The notes: generated by a model from the sequence alone, not told the origin. Shown: positions 30,168 through 38,400, numbered from the stretch's first letter. The stretch is DNA of 39,420 nt from Candidatus Magasanikbacteria bacterium GW2011_GWC2_37_14 (GCA_000990355.1 LBSX01000018.1:1-39420), one strand, 5' to 3'. A program made the numbers and translations.

Positions 30168-30896
30168 ATGAAAATACCAAGTATTTTAGAGATGCTTCAA
30201 TCTGGGGTTCATTTTGGTCACCAGGTTTCTCGTTGGCATCCAAAAATGAAACCATTTATCTTTACCGAGAGAAATGGTGTTCATGTAATTGACCTAGAAA
30301 AAACTCAGGTCAAATTAAAAGAAGTAGCCGAAATTGTTAAAAAAATGGCTGCCGAAGGCAAAATTATTTTGTTTGCCACTACCAAGCCTCAGGCCAAAGA
30401 AATTGTGCGCCAAGCGGCCGTTAGTTGTAGTATGCCATATTTGGTGGAACGTTGGCTGGGTGGAATGCTTACAAATTTTGTGGAAATCAAGAAATTGATT
30501 AAAAAATACAATATTTTGAAACAAGAAAAAGAGAGTGGAGAATTGGAAAAATATACCAAAAAAGAACAATTGGAATTTACCAAACAATTAGAAAGAATGG
30601 AAAGATATTTATGTGGTTTATCTAATTTAGAAAAAATGCCAGATGTAGTATTTTTACCTTCTTTTCAAAAAGAAAAAACTGCCGTACTTGAAGCGGATAG
30701 AATGCAAGTGCCAGTGGTAGCTATTTGTGATACCAACGCCAATCCGGTAAAAGCTGATTATTTTATTCCTGGTAATGATGATGCAGTTAATTCTATTAAA
30801 CTCTTGGTAAATGTAATTGCCGAAGCAGTAAAAGAAGGTAAAGAGGAATTTGAAAAGAATAAAGTTGCCATTGCTTCTGCAGTCGTGGTAAAATAA
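30168..30896 (+). CDS. rpsB: 30S ribosomal protein S2
   Basis: The 242-residue S2 starts at ATG 30168 (MKIPSILEMLQSGVHFGHQ), which has an AAAAGGA SD; a longer in-frame reading from 30105 has no support. Signature stretches are FGHQVSRWHPKMKPFIFTERNGVHVIDLEKT, RWLGGMLTNF and the C-terminal VVAICDTNANPVKADYFIPGNDDAVNSIKLL. S2 binds the 30S subunit late in assembly. It is followed by tsf, the usual bacterial order, separated by a palindromic repeat. Confidence 0.97.
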   Translation: MKIPSILEMLQSGVHFGHQVSRWHPKMKPFIFTERNGVHVIDLEKTQVKLKEVAEIVKKMAAEGKIILFATTKPQAKEIVRQAAVSCSMPYLVERWLGGMLTNFVEIKKLIKKYNILKQEKESGELEKYTKKEQLEFTKQLERMERYLCGLSNLEKMPDVVFLPSFQKEKTAVLEADRMQVPVVAICDTNANPVKADYFIPGNDDAVNSIKLLVNVIAEAVKEGKEEFEKNKVAIASAVVVK

Positions 30897-30908
30897 AGTG
30901 AAATAAAA

Positions 30909-31050
30909 TGTCATGCTGACCCTGAAACAAGTTCAGGGTGACATTACTCGTTTCAGCATCTCTTCTAAAAATTAATTCATTTAATAAATTTATCCTGTGT
31001 AAAAGATCCTGAAACAAGTTCAGGATGACAGATAATGATTCAGGATGACA
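30909..31050. repeat. Dispersed palindromic repeat (TGTCATGCTGA...), composite copy 2
   Basis: An initial TGTCATGCTGACCCTGAAAC, an internal GTTCAGGGTGACATT half and a final GATCCTGAAAC...CAGGATGACA make up a longer composite. A 14-bp tail GATTCAGGATGACA is repeated at 31037-31050. This last AGGA sits 13 nt before the preferred tsf start, so the repeat may supply its ribosome binding site. Confidence 0.8.
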
Positions 31051-31058
31051 AAAAAAAT

Positions 31059-31703
31059 ATGATTACCGCTTCCGACATTGCCGCGCTCCGGGCCAAAACA
31101 GGAGCAGGAATGATGGATTGTAAAAATGCTATGGAAGAATGTGGTGGAAATGTAGAACAAGCAGTAGATTGGTTGCGTAAAAAAGGGGTAATGAAAGCGG
31201 CCAAACGTGCCGACAAAGTTGCTGCCGAAGGTTTAGTTTATGCTTACATTCATGCTGGTGGCAAAATTGGCGTGTTGGTAGAAGTAAATTGCGAAACTGA
31301 TTTTGTGGGTAAGACTGATTCTTTTAAAGCTTTGTGCAACGATATTGCTATGCACATTGCTGCCGTGAATCCAAAATATTTGACTCGTGAAGAAGTTTTG
31401 GCCGAAGATTTGGAAAGAGAAAAAGCAATTTATCGTGAACAATTACAAGCCGAAGGCAAACCAGCCGAAATGATCGAAAAAATCTTGGAAGGCAAAATGA
31501 GTAAATATTATAGTGAATTTTGTTTGTTGGAACAGCCTTTCATAAAAGATGAAAATTCGACAATAGAAAAAATGTTGCAAGCCAAAACTGGTGAGATTGG
31601 TGAAAAAGTTACTATTCGTCGCTTTGCTCGTTTTGAACTAGGTGAAGGAATTGAAAAGAAAACCAAGGATTTTGCCGAAGAAGTGGCCGAACAATTGAAA
31701 TAA
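31059..31703 (+). CDS. tsf: Translation elongation factor Ts
   Basis: The 214-residue EF-Ts is the nucleotide exchange factor of EF-Tu. Starting at ATG 31059 the N-terminus is MITASDIAALRAKTGAGMMDCKNAME, the normal family start; an ATG at 31035 would add eight residues encoded by the repeat. VEVNCETDFVGKTDSFKALCNDIAMHIAA marks the core domain. The length is typical of the compact EF-Ts with a single core domain rather than the about 280-residue E. coli form. It is co-transcribed with rpsB and ends before a strong terminator. Confidence 0.96.
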   Translation: MITASDIAALRAKTGAGMMDCKNAMEECGGNVEQAVDWLRKKGVMKAAKRADKVAAEGLVYAYIHAGGKIGVLVEVNCETDFVGKTDSFKALCNDIAMHIAAVNPKYLTREEVLAEDLEREKAIYREQLQAEGKPAEMIEKILEGKMSKYYSEFCLLEQPFIKDENSTIEKMLQAKTGEIGEKVTIRRFARFELGEGIEKKTKDFAEEVAEQLK

Positions 31704-31738
31704 GCTACGAAATACGAAATTTACGAAAATACGAAATA

Positions 31739-31761
31739 CCCCGGGATGAACCCGGGGTTTT
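31739..31761 (+). terminator. rpsB-tsf terminator
   Basis: CCCCGGG (31739-31745) and CCCGGGG (31751-31757) form a 7-bp GC stem with a 5-nt loop and a TTTT tract, 35 bp after tsf. Confidence 0.85.
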
Positions 31762-31764
31762 GTA

Positions 31765-31794
31765 TTGTCAAAATGATAGGAAAAGTGCTATTAT
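31765..31794 (+). promoter_or_regulatory. Promoter TTGTCA-18-TATTAT
   Basis: TTGTCA (31765-31770) and TATTAT (31789-31794) have an 18-bp spacer, just after the tsf terminator, and would transcribe the orphan gene and ruvA. Confidence 0.6.
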
Positions 31795-31821
31795 TATATT
31801 GTAAATATTAATATTTTTTTT

Positions 31822-32421
31822 ATGCCTAGTTTTGAACAATTTGAGCCAGCTCACGTGGCTTCGGCTGTGTTGGCTGGGGAATTAAAATTAACTAAACAGG
31901 GTTTGTTTTTCGGAGGTGTTTTATTGGATGATCCAAGAGATGTGCAAGTGGTCATGGCCAGTTTGGATGTAGCCATTAAAAATAGTATGGCCGGTGGAAG
32001 ACAAATTGAGGAAGTTTTAAAACCATTACAAGCTGAGTTATTAGCTCATTTTCCACAACCAGAAAAAAAAGTTGAAGTGCCACCAGTAGAAAAGCGACCA
32101 TTGGAACAGTGGACAGATTTTATGGTAGATTGGCAAGTAGCTGTGGATAGAGCTATTTTAATAGCTGGTGACGGAAAGAGAGTTTATATTAATGCGGATT
32201 TAAGATTTTTGGATCTACAAATGAAAAGTACTGTAAATGAAGTATTGGATTCTAACACAACTCTTGATAGGTTATTGGAAATGAAAAGAGATTTAGATGC
32301 TTTGGCTAGGAGTGCCCCACGTGATGGTGACTGGCGGAAGCGTTTTAAAAGTTTATTAGAAAGTTTGTTGGCAGAACAAATAGGTATTAAAACACATGGT
32401 CCTATGGATTTACAAAGATAA
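31822..32421 (+). CDS. Protein of unknown function upstream of ruvA
   Basis: The 199-residue soluble protein starts MPSFEQFEPAHVASAVLAGE. It has a Pro-rich middle (PEKKVEVPPVEKRPLEQW, about residues 77-93) between two helical parts, the second with DRLLEMKRDLDALARSAPRDGDWRKRFKSLLESLL. No family was recognised. It ends 6 bp before ruvA and shares its promoter. It is AT-rich like the local genes and has no SD. Confidence 0.7.
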   Translation: MPSFEQFEPAHVASAVLAGELKLTKQGLFFGGVLLDDPRDVQVVMASLDVAIKNSMAGGRQIEEVLKPLQAELLAHFPQPEKKVEVPPVEKRPLEQWTDFMVDWQVAVDRAILIAGDGKRVYINADLRFLDLQMKSTVNEVLDSNTTLDRLLEMKRDLDALARSAPRDGDWRKRFKSLLESLLAEQIGIKTHGPMDLQR

Positions 32422-32427
32422 TAATTT

Positions 32428-33018
32428 ATGATTTCATTTTTAATTGGCAAGATAATTAATAAAGAAAATAACAAAATTTGTGTGTTAACCGCGAGTGGGG
32501 TTGGTTATGAAATAAATTTACCAACATTTTTGTTTTTGGAATTAAAAAATAATCAGGAAGTGCAAATACCAGTTTATTTGGCGGTGCGGGAAAATTCACA
32601 AGATTTGTATGGTTTTAAAGATTTGGCGCAAAAAGATTTGTTTTTAAAATTTTTGGATGTTAATGGTATTGGCCCCAAATCAGCATTGCATTTATTGTCG
32701 CTTGGTACAGTAGCAGAAATTTCTGGGGCAATTGCTCGGGGCGATGTGGAATATTTAACCAAAGTGAGTGGAGTTGGCAAGAAAACTGCGGAGAGAATTG
32801 TGGTGGAGTTAAAAAATAAAGTATCTGCCCTAGGCGGATCCGCCTCTGGTGGACAAAGTTCGGAATTAGCTGGTACAGCTTTGGGAGAAGTAGTTGATGC
32901 GCTAGTTTCACTTGGTTATTCCAAAGAAGAAGCGCGAGAAACAGTAAAGAGTTTGGATAGTAAAGATAAAACAAGTGAAGAATTATTAAAGTTGGCGTTT
33001 AAGGTTTTGAGTAAATAA
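32428..33018 (+). CDS. ruvA: Holliday junction DNA-binding protein RuvA
   Basis: The 196-residue RuvA has the N-terminal OB domain (MISFLIGKI...VGYEINLP), two helix-hairpin-helix motifs (FLDVNGIGPKSALHLL and LTKVSGVGKKTAERIVVELK) and the C-terminal UBA-like domain III (ALVSLGYSKEEARETVKSLDS) that contacts RuvB. The flexible linker between domains II and III is encoded in part by a GGCGGATCCGCC palindrome (reading LGGSASGGQ), similar to the intergenic TCCGCC hairpins. RuvB is encoded elsewhere in the window; ruvC was not seen. Confidence 0.96.
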   Translation: MISFLIGKIINKENNKICVLTASGVGYEINLPTFLFLELKNNQEVQIPVYLAVRENSQDLYGFKDLAQKDLFLKFLDVNGIGPKSALHLLSLGTVAEISGAIARGDVEYLTKVSGVGKKTAERIVVELKNKVSALGGSASGGQSSELAGTALGEVVDALVSLGYSKEEARETVKSLDSKDKTSEELLKLAFKVLSK

Positions 33019-33199
33019 ATTAAAATGTTTTTCGCTTCCCTCCCCCTACAAGGGGGAGGTAGGAGGGGGTTTCGTCATCGTTGTCTGTCATTCCTGTCCC
33101 GTAACCTGGTACGGGATAAATTCCGACAGGAATCCACCCGCCTGCCATCGCTATGCTCTAGCATCAGCGGGCAGGGAAATCGTCTCATTACTCTTATCT
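33019..33199. repeat. Nested palindromes after ruvA
   Basis: CCTCCCCCTACAAGGGGGAGG (33039-33059) is followed by a nested hairpin with arms TTCCTGTCCCGT/ACGGGATAAATTCCGACAGGAA. An imperfect CCCGCCTGCC/GCGGGCAGGG stem enclosing GCTATGCT/AGCATCAGC comes last. The stretch is non-coding; the large inverted-repeat element follows directly. No simple U-tract terminator for ruvA stands out here. Confidence 0.6.
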
Positions 33200-33417
33200 C
33201 CACTTTTTCAAAAAAGTGGAGTAAAAACTTCGCGCTAAACAAACACTGCAGAAAATTTAAGACTCGTCATTCGTTTTTGTTCTGAACTCGCCCCGCATTG
33301 TGTGCGGGGCTCAAACAACAGAACAAATCCGCCTTCGCTCACGCTACGGCGTACCACTCCTCCTCGCCTCTAAATTTTTACCTTGTGTTTGTGTGCGCGT
33401 GAACGAGTGAGTGAACG
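33200..33417. repeat. Large inverted-repeat element, copy 2
   Basis: The ends match copy 1 at 8218-8395 (CCACTTTTTCAAAAAAGTGG start, GTGAACGAGTGAGTGAACG end). The interior instead contains a GCCCCGCA/TGTGCGGGGC hairpin and a CCGCCTTCG...CTACGGCG segment. The interior is about 40 bp longer, which looks like insertion of another palindrome into a common frame. Confidence 0.7.
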
Positions 33418-33432
33418 TTTAAAAAAATTAAA

Positions 33433-33539
33433 CACAAAACCCCAGCTCCACTACGTTGCGCTGGGCAGGCTAGTAAACTTTGTTAAAAAGATAGTCTAGC
33501 TTGCCAGGCGCAGTGAAACGGAGACTGGGGTTTTGTATA
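33433..33539. repeat. Terminator-like dispersed hairpin element, copy 2
   Basis: It matches copy 1 at 28784-28896 nearly base for base from CCCCAGCTCCACTACGTTGC through GACTGGGG, including the loop. The outer arms again run into AAAA and TTTT tracts, so it can terminate in both directions. It lies downstream of the GC-rich membrane-protein cassette on the minus strand. Confidence 0.8.
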
Positions 33540-33541
33540 TT

Positions 33542-33690
33542 CAAGTATTCGTAATAATTTTACCCTCACACCTATGTATAGGTGTTGGGGTTTATAAACA
33601 CTTGAGTCACCCTGGTCCTCCAGGCCAGGTGCTCCTAAGTAATTAGGAAAAGAACGGAAAGAACGTGGTTTTTTGCCCCGGAGCTGGGGC
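33542..33690 (-). terminator. 3' hairpins of the membrane-protein cassette
   Basis: On the minus strand after the stop at 33718 come GCCCC-AGCTCC-GGGGC (33690-33675) and CACCTGG/CCAGGGTG (around 33630-33607). A nested stem with ACACCTAT/ATAGGTGT inside CAAGT/ACTTG (33604-33542) follows. The final U-tract terminator is probably the hairpin element at 33539-33433. Confidence 0.55.
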
Positions 33691-33717
33691 GGGCGGTGGC
33701 ATGGGGTAGCCGGGTTG

Positions 33718-34083
33718 TTAGTCGCCCTCGGGTAGAGGATCGTCATCATCGCTCGTTCGCTTGAACGCGAACATTGCTAAGATGAAGAGGACGAACACTT
33801 CAACACCCTTGGACCAGCCGAGCAAGAATTGCTCGAGTTGACTATCCACAGGGGCTTCAGCCCAGGACCATGGCATGGGCTTGAGCCTTACGACACAGGT
33901 GCGACCGTAGTAGGTGTTGGTGTAATACTGGTCGCGGTCGTAGCCGAAGGCCAGGGAAACGGCCGTGGTGGCCGATTTCTTGTTCTCGTCGGCGAAGTCC
34001 GTCTCGCGCGTGTAGTTTCGCAACGTGGTGCCGACGCTGACGAGGGCGAACGCGAAGACGAAGAGCTTGAAGAGTGTTTTCAT
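33718..34083 (-). CDS. GC-rich cassette gene 6b, membrane protein of unknown function
   Basis: The 121-residue protein has an N-terminal hydrophobic helix (LFKLFVFAFALVSVGTTL, possibly a signal anchor). A polar middle is rich in Tyr and Asp (DRDQYYTNTYYGRTCVV), then comes a second helix (VEVFVLFILAMFAF) and an acidic tail. It begins 2 bp after the stop of the 6a gene (TAG-CC-ATG), so the two are translationally coupled. GC-rich codons contrast with ruvA and gyrA. No family was recognised. Confidence 0.7.
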   Translation of the reverse strand: MKTLFKLFVFAFALVSVGTTLRNYTRETDFADENKKSATTAVSLAFGYDRDQYYTNTYYGRTCVVRLKPMPWSWAEAPVDSQLEQFLLGWSKGVEVFVLFILAMFAFKRTSDDDDPLPEGD

Positions 34084-34085
34084 GG

Positions 34086-34787
34086 CTAGGCCTCGTCGGC
34101 GGCCGTGGCGGGGGTGGAGGTCTGGGCGAAACGCTCCGCGGCCACACTCATGATAAGTTGCCGTTCTGTTGTGGTGCAGGCGCAGGCATCAATGACCCGC
34201 ACCATCCGAGCATGGAGCTCGGCCGCTTCTCCAGACTTATAGACTAAGGTTCGCGGTTTGGAGGCAGCGACTCGCAGTACGGCGACTGCCAGCTCGGTCA
34301 ACGCTTCGCGTCGCTTTGCCTTGGCCGAACGTTCCAACTTCTGCTTGACCTTTTTGGCCTTGCAGTAGTCGACCAGGCGCTTGCCAGGGTAGATACCGAG
34401 GAGGGCGCCCAAGTAGATGATCGATGGAGCCCACCAGCACCAGCAGTCCTGAACGTAGAGCTTGCCCGACCAGCCGAGAGCGGTGACACCGAGGCCAACC
34501 AGAATCACGAGGAGCGTGATTTTGATGGTCCAGGCGATGACGCTGATCCAGTCGATTCCGCGCCACCAGAGGCGGAAGGTGGGGAACTGGCGGTAGCAGC
34601 CGACCACCACGAAGCCCACGACCGTGAGGCTCAGCATGGCCGTGGGGAGCCACCAGAGCGGGTTTCCTCCTTCCCGCATGTTGATGGACAGCCAGGTCAG
34701 GAGTGGGGTCAGGATCACGGTTGCTACAACACCAAGGACGGTCCACGAGACCAAGCGACGCAACTGAACAAAGCGCTTCTCGGACAC
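34086..34787 (-). CDS. GC-rich cassette gene 6a, polytopic membrane protein
   Basis: The 233-residue protein has four hydrophobic helices in its first 150 residues (WTVLGVVATVILTPLLTWL, AMLSLTVVGFVVVG, ITLLVILVGLGVTAL, APSIIYLGALLGIY) and a basic helical cytoplasmic region (KAKKVKQKLERSAKAKRREAL). I choose GTG 34787, since GGGAGGTG lies just upstream with GGAGG ending 6 nt before it; an upstream GTG (34808) overlaps the SD region. It is followed by gene 6b. Function unknown. Composition and the SD mark it as part of the GC-rich cassette class. Confidence 0.7.
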   Translation of the reverse strand: MSEKRFVQLRRLVSWTVLGVVATVILTPLLTWLSINMREGGNPLWWLPTAMLSLTVVGFVVVGCYRQFPTFRLWWRGIDWISVIAWTIKITLLVILVGLGVTALGWSGKLYVQDCWCWWAPSIIYLGALLGIYPGKRLVDYCKAKKVKQKLERSAKAKRREALTELAVAVLRVAASKPRTLVYKSGEAAELHARMVRVIDACACTTTERQLIMSVAAERFAQTSTPATAADEA

Positions 34788-34936
34788 GGGACACCTCCCT
34801 TCTACCACAACCTTCCGGGGTAGTGGTTAGGAAGTGAGCTACCTGACGCGAGAGATAGGCCTTGTACAACGGGGTGACACACCCCTAAGCGTTTAAGCTT
34901 TTAGTACACCTATTCTGCCCAGGCTCGCTCGTGTGA

Positions 34937-34987
34937 TCCACAGAACCTTTTAATGTGTTTGAAAAGCAAACTAAAAGGTTCTGTGGA
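34937..34987. promoter_or_regulatory. 16-bp inverted repeat in the leader of cassette 6
   Basis: TCCACAGAACCTTTTA (34937-34952) and its complement (34972-34987) pair perfectly, and the loop itself folds as GTTTG-AAAAG-CAAAC. It lies between the promoter and the gene, like the 18-bp repeat in the asparaginase cassette leader. No T tract follows on the minus strand. Confidence 0.6.
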
Positions 34988-35036
34988 AAATTTATGTTGT
35001 AATGAGCAGAAATGTTATTATATTAAATAACGGCGT

Positions 35037-35064
35037 ATTGTAACATTTTTTCGGGGTTTGTCAA
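35037..35064 (-). promoter_or_regulatory. Promoter of cassette 6, TTGACA-16-TACAAT
   Basis: On the minus strand TTGACA (35064-35059) and TACAAT (35042-35037) are 16 bp apart. The leader is about 240 nt with hairpins including GGGGTG-TGT-CACCCC. Confidence 0.65.
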
Positions 35065-35069
35065 GTACC

Positions 35070-35184
35070 CCTCCCTGCCCTCCCCTTATAAAGGGGAGGA
35101 AACGAAACGTTTACCTTTCTCCCCTTTATAAGGGGAGAATTAAAGAGGGGTAATTTAAAAACCCGTCTTTTTTAGACGGGTTTT
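35070..35184. repeat. CTCCCC...GGGGAG repeats and bidirectional terminator after gyrA
   Basis: Two palindromes, CCCTCCCCTTATAAAGGGGAGG and CTCCCCTTTATAAGGGGAG followed by AATTAAAGAGGGGTAA, match a unit at 39358-39404. They lead into a clean terminator AAAAACCCGTC/GACGGGTTTT (35157-35184) that can serve the gyrA operon on the minus strand. Confidence 0.7.
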
Positions 35185-35243
35185 GTGTTTGTTCTTTGTT
35201 TTTACAACAACGTCATACTTGCCACCTTATCGCCGTCATCTTT

Positions 35244-35273
35244 TCCGCCATAGGCGGACCAGCCTTGGGCTGG
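35244..35273. repeat. Two abutting perfect hairpins (TCCGCC-ATA-GGCGGA, CCAGCC-TTG-GGCTGG)
   Basis: Both stems are 6 bp with 3-nt loops and touch without a spacer. The same two stem types occur in reverse order at 252-310. They lie just downstream of the gyrA stop. Confidence 0.65.
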
Positions 35274-35282
35274 AAATTTGAG

Positions 35283-37766
35283 CTATAATAAAGTTGCTGA
35301 TGCTACTTTATCACCTTCCTCTTTGAAGCGCATAATCCTTACGCCTTGAGTAGCGCGGCCAAGAGTAGAAACAGTTTTTAGTTCAATGCGAATTACTTGG
35401 CCGTTTACCGAAATTGCCATTAAATCTTTTTCTTCGGTATTATTAATTACATCTACACTAATAATTTTGCCAGTTTTTGGGGTAATGTTCATGGTCTTGA
35501 TACCACTACCACCACGGCCTTGAACTTTGTATTCATTAATTAAAGTTCTTTTACCCAAACCATTTTCCGAAACTACCAACAATTCCAAAACTTTGTTTTT
35601 TACTAAGTCGGGAGAAATTACATCCATGCCTACAATATAGTCATTGCTCTTTAAGCGCATACCACGTACCCCGCTAGCAGTGCGGCCCATGGGTCGGATA
35701 TTGGCTTCTTTAAAGCGGATGGCTTGGCCACCGGCAGTTACAATCATAATTTCATCTTTGCCAGTAGAAGGACGCACCCATTCCAGCATATCATCGGTTT
35801 TTAATTTTAGGGCAATTAATCCAGAATGACGCACATTGGCAAAATCAGTAAGCGCGGTTTTTTTGGTCGTGCCTTTGTTCGTAACCATTACCAAAAATTT
35901 ATATTTATTTATATCGGTTACCGAAAGAATAGCCGAAAGTTTTTCATTGGGAGCTAATTGTAAAAAGTTTACAATGGCCTGACCTTTGGCCGTGCGCGTG
36001 GCTTGAGGAATATCGTAGGCGCGAAGTTGGAAAACCCGACCACGAGTAGTAAAGAAAAGAATGTTGTCGTGGGTATTGGTAGAAATTAGTTGATCCACAA
36101 TATCTTCTTCTTTGGTAGTTACCCCAATTACACCTTTGCCACCGCGTCCTTGAGTTTTAAAGGTGTCGGGAGGCAAACGTTTGATATAGCCATCACGCGT
36201 GGTCATAATAATGGTGGATTCGTTGGGTACCAAATCTTCTACGGAAAATTCTTTTACCCCACCAGCCACAATTTGTGTACGACGCTCGTTGGCAAATTTT
36301 TCTTTAATTTCTTTGGTTTCGTTTTTAATAATTTCCAAAATTCTTTTGGTGCTAGACAAAATTGCTTCTAATTCTTTTATCAAAGCGCGTTTTTCTTTTA
36401 ATTCATCTTCAATTTTTTGTCTTTCCAAATTAGCCAATTGTTGCAAACGCATTTCCAAGATGGCCACAGTTTGGCGTTCGGTAAATTTAAATTTTTCCAT
36501 TAAATTCTTTTTGGCATCTTCTTTGTCTTTGGATTTGCGAATGGTGTTAATTACGGCATCAATTTTGTCTAAGGCTTTGCTTAAACCTTCCAAAATGTGG
36601 GCGCGGTCTTTGGCTTTTTCCAAGTCATAAGCAGTACGACGGCGAATAATTGTTTCGCGATGTTTAATGTGTTCTTCCAAAATTGTTTTTAAATTTAACA
36701 CGCGAGGTTGAATGCCGTCAATTAGGGCCAAAAGATTTACATGAAAAGTAGTTTGTAAGTCGGTAATCGTATAAAGTTTATTTAAAACTTTTTTGGGATA
36801 AGAATCTTTTTTAAGATCAATAACAATGCGTACGCCGTCTTTGTTGGATTCATCACGTAAATCTTTGATGCCTTCAATCTTTTTTTCTTGTACCAAGTCG
36901 GCGATTCTTTCAATTAAAGTGGATTTGTTTACTTGATAAGGAATTTCATTAACAATAATTTGAAATTGTCCATTTTTATTTTCTTGAATATCGGCTTTGG
37001 CGCGCATGACAATTCCACCCCGTCCAGTGGCAAAAGCTGTGGCAATATCTTTTTTGTTATAAATAATGCCACCAGTAGGGAAGTCTGGTCCTTTAATATA
37101 TTCCATTAATTCTTCGATAGTAATTTTGGGATTGGTGATTAAGGCATCAATACCATCGCAAAGTTCGCCCAAGTTGTGTGGAGGAATGTTGGTGGCCATG
37201 CCTACAGCAATACCCATACTGCCATTTAATAATAAATTTGGCAATTTCGAGGGAAGCACTCGTGGTTCGCGATGTGAACCATCATAAGTAGGAGAAAAAT
37301 CAACAGTGTCTTTTTCGATGTCAAAGGCCATTTCTTCGGCAATAGCAGATAATTTGGCTTCGGTATAACGCATAGCGGCGGCGCTATCGCCGTCCATAGA
37401 ACCAAAGTTACCTTGGCCATGGACCAAAGTGTGACGCATGTTGAAGTCTTGGGCCATGCGCACCATGGAATCATAAATAGCCGAATCACCATGAGGGTGG
37501 TACTTGGCCATTACCTCACCCACCACGTGGGCGGATTTACGAAATTTGGAAGTGTGTTTTAAGCCAATGTTCCACATGGCATACAAAATACGGCGGTGCA
37601 CTGGCTTTAGGCCATCACGGACATCGGGCAAGGCGCGCGAAACAATTACACTCATGGCATAATCCAAATATGAGGTTTTCATTTCCTCGACCAATTGCAC
37701 AGGTTCTACTTTGCCACTGGGGTTTAATTCTAATTTTTCTTGTTCAACTTTTTTTACATTTGCCAT
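35283..37766 (-). CDS. gyrA: DNA gyrase subunit A
   Basis: The 827-residue type IIA topoisomerase subunit cuts and rejoins DNA with gyrase B. Catalytic Tyr134 is in [11 protein letters not shown], and the quinolone-region segment [18 protein letters not shown] keeps Ser95 and Asp99, the residues usually found in sensitive enzymes. The GyrA box reads QGRGGKG in the C-terminal beta-pinwheel domain, which argues for GyrA rather than ParC. Length is close to the Bacillus enzyme. It follows a small membrane-protein gene by 2 bp, so the two are co-transcribed. The start lacks an SD. gyrB is not in the window. Confidence 0.96.
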   Translation of the reverse strand: MANVKKVEQEKLELNPSGKVEPVQLVEEMKTSYLDYAMSVIVSRALPDVRDGLKPVHRRILYAMWNIGLKHTSKFRKSAHVVGEVMAKYHPHGDSAIYDSMVRMAQDFNMRHTLVHGQGNFGSMDGDSAAAMRYTEAKLSAIAEEMAFDIEKDTVDFSPTYDGSHREPRVLPSKLPNLLLNGSMGIAVGMATNIPPHNLGELCDGIDALITNPKITIEELMEYIKGPDFPTGGIIYNKKDIATAFATGRGGIVMRAKADIQENKNGQFQIIVNEIPYQVNKSTLIERIADLVQEKKIEGIKDLRDESNKDGVRIVIDLKKDSYPKKVLNKLYTITDLQTTFHVNLLALIDGIQPRVLNLKTILEEHIKHRETIIRRRTAYDLEKAKDRAHILEGLSKALDKIDAVINTIRKSKDKEDAKKNLMEKFKFTERQTVAILEMRLQQLANLERQKIEDELKEKRALIKELEAILSSTKRILEIIKNETKEIKEKFANERRTQIVAGGVKEFSVEDLVPNESTIIMTTRDGYIKRLPPDTFKTQGRGGKGVIGVTTKEEDIVDQLISTNTHDNILFFTTRGRVFQLRAYDIPQATRTAKGQAIVNFLQLAPNEKLSAILSVTDINKYKFLVMVTNKGTTKKTALTDFANVRHSGLIALKLKTDDMLEWVRPSTGKDEIMIVTAGGQAIRFKEANIRPMGRTASGVRGMRLKSNDYIVGMDVISPDLVKNKVLELLVVSENGLGKRTLINEYKVQGRGGSGIKTMNITPKTGKIISVDVINNTEEKDLMAISVNGQVIRIELKTVSTLGRATQGVRIMRFKEEGDKVASATLL

Positions 37767-37768
37767 AT

Positions 37769-38293
37769 TTAAAGTGAAATAGTAGTGCTAACAGTGGAAC
37801 TGGTACTGGTAGCTAAATTGTTAAAAGTTTTGATTAAACTATTTTTTAAAATTTGGTCTAAATTTTCATCGGAAACTTTTTCTGGTATTAATTTTTGTAG
37901 CTCGCTATCTTTTTCTTGATTAATTTTTTGCCAATCTTTTTTTATGGTGTTTACAAATTCGCTGCTGTCATTTTTGGCAATTTGCAAAAAAGTTCTAGTA
38001 TTCCAAAGCCACATGCCAAAAATTAAAATAGTAATGCCAATTACTGCCAACCAAACATAGAGTCTTTTTCTTTTTATGGTTTCGTAATCCACGGGAGTAC
38101 TATTTTCTAATTTTTGTTGGGGAATTTGTGAAAGATTAGATTCGGTAAATTCCACTTTTTCGTAAATCAATCCAGGAATTTTTTCTATAGCAGCTTTAAT
38201 ATCTTTTTTAATTTGTTTATGTTCGGTTGATTTTTTATTGGTGCTTTTTTTCTCGTTGGATTTTTTGCTAGTAGATTTTTTTTTGACAGGCAT
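37769..38293 (-). CDS. Single-pass membrane protein with Lys/Ser-rich N-terminus
   Basis: The 174-residue protein starts with a low-complexity basic stretch ([21 protein letters not shown]). A transmembrane helix ([20 protein letters not shown], about residues 78-97) and an extracytoplasmic charged helical domain follow, then a Ser/Thr-rich tail. No family was recognised. The basic tail could bind nucleic acid or phospholipid head groups at the membrane. It is 2 bp upstream of gyrA in the same transcription unit. Confidence 0.7.
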   Translation of the reverse strand: MPVKKKSTSKKSNEKKSTNKKSTEHKQIKKDIKAAIEKIPGLIYEKVEFTESNLSQIPQQKLENSTPVDYETIKRKRLYVWLAVIGITILIFGMWLWNTRTFLQIAKNDSSEFVNTIKKDWQKINQEKDSELQKLIPEKVSDENLDQILKNSLIKTFNNLATSTSSTVSTTISL

Positions 38294-38302
38294 ACTTTGA
38301 AA

Positions 38303-38329
38303 ATTTCTAATTTCTAATTTCTAATTTCA
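38303..38329. repeat. Heptamer tandem repeat ATTTCTA
   Basis: Three exact ATTTCTA units and a partial fourth lie 10 bp upstream of the membrane-protein/gyrA operon start. Copy-number change here could alter promoter spacing. No strong -35/-10 pair was identified in the 38294-38400 gap. Confidence 0.6.
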
Positions 38330-38400
38330 AATAAAATGTTAAATAATTTTTATTAGGTGAATTAGACATTTGATAATACTAACTATTTATTTTTTTAAAT

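Noticed and set aside
34237-34869. A 210-codon minus-strand frame overlapping cassette gene 6a in another frame
   Set aside because: It overlaps a frame with clear transmembrane helices and an SD, and its own sequence is Arg/Pro/His-rich without helices.
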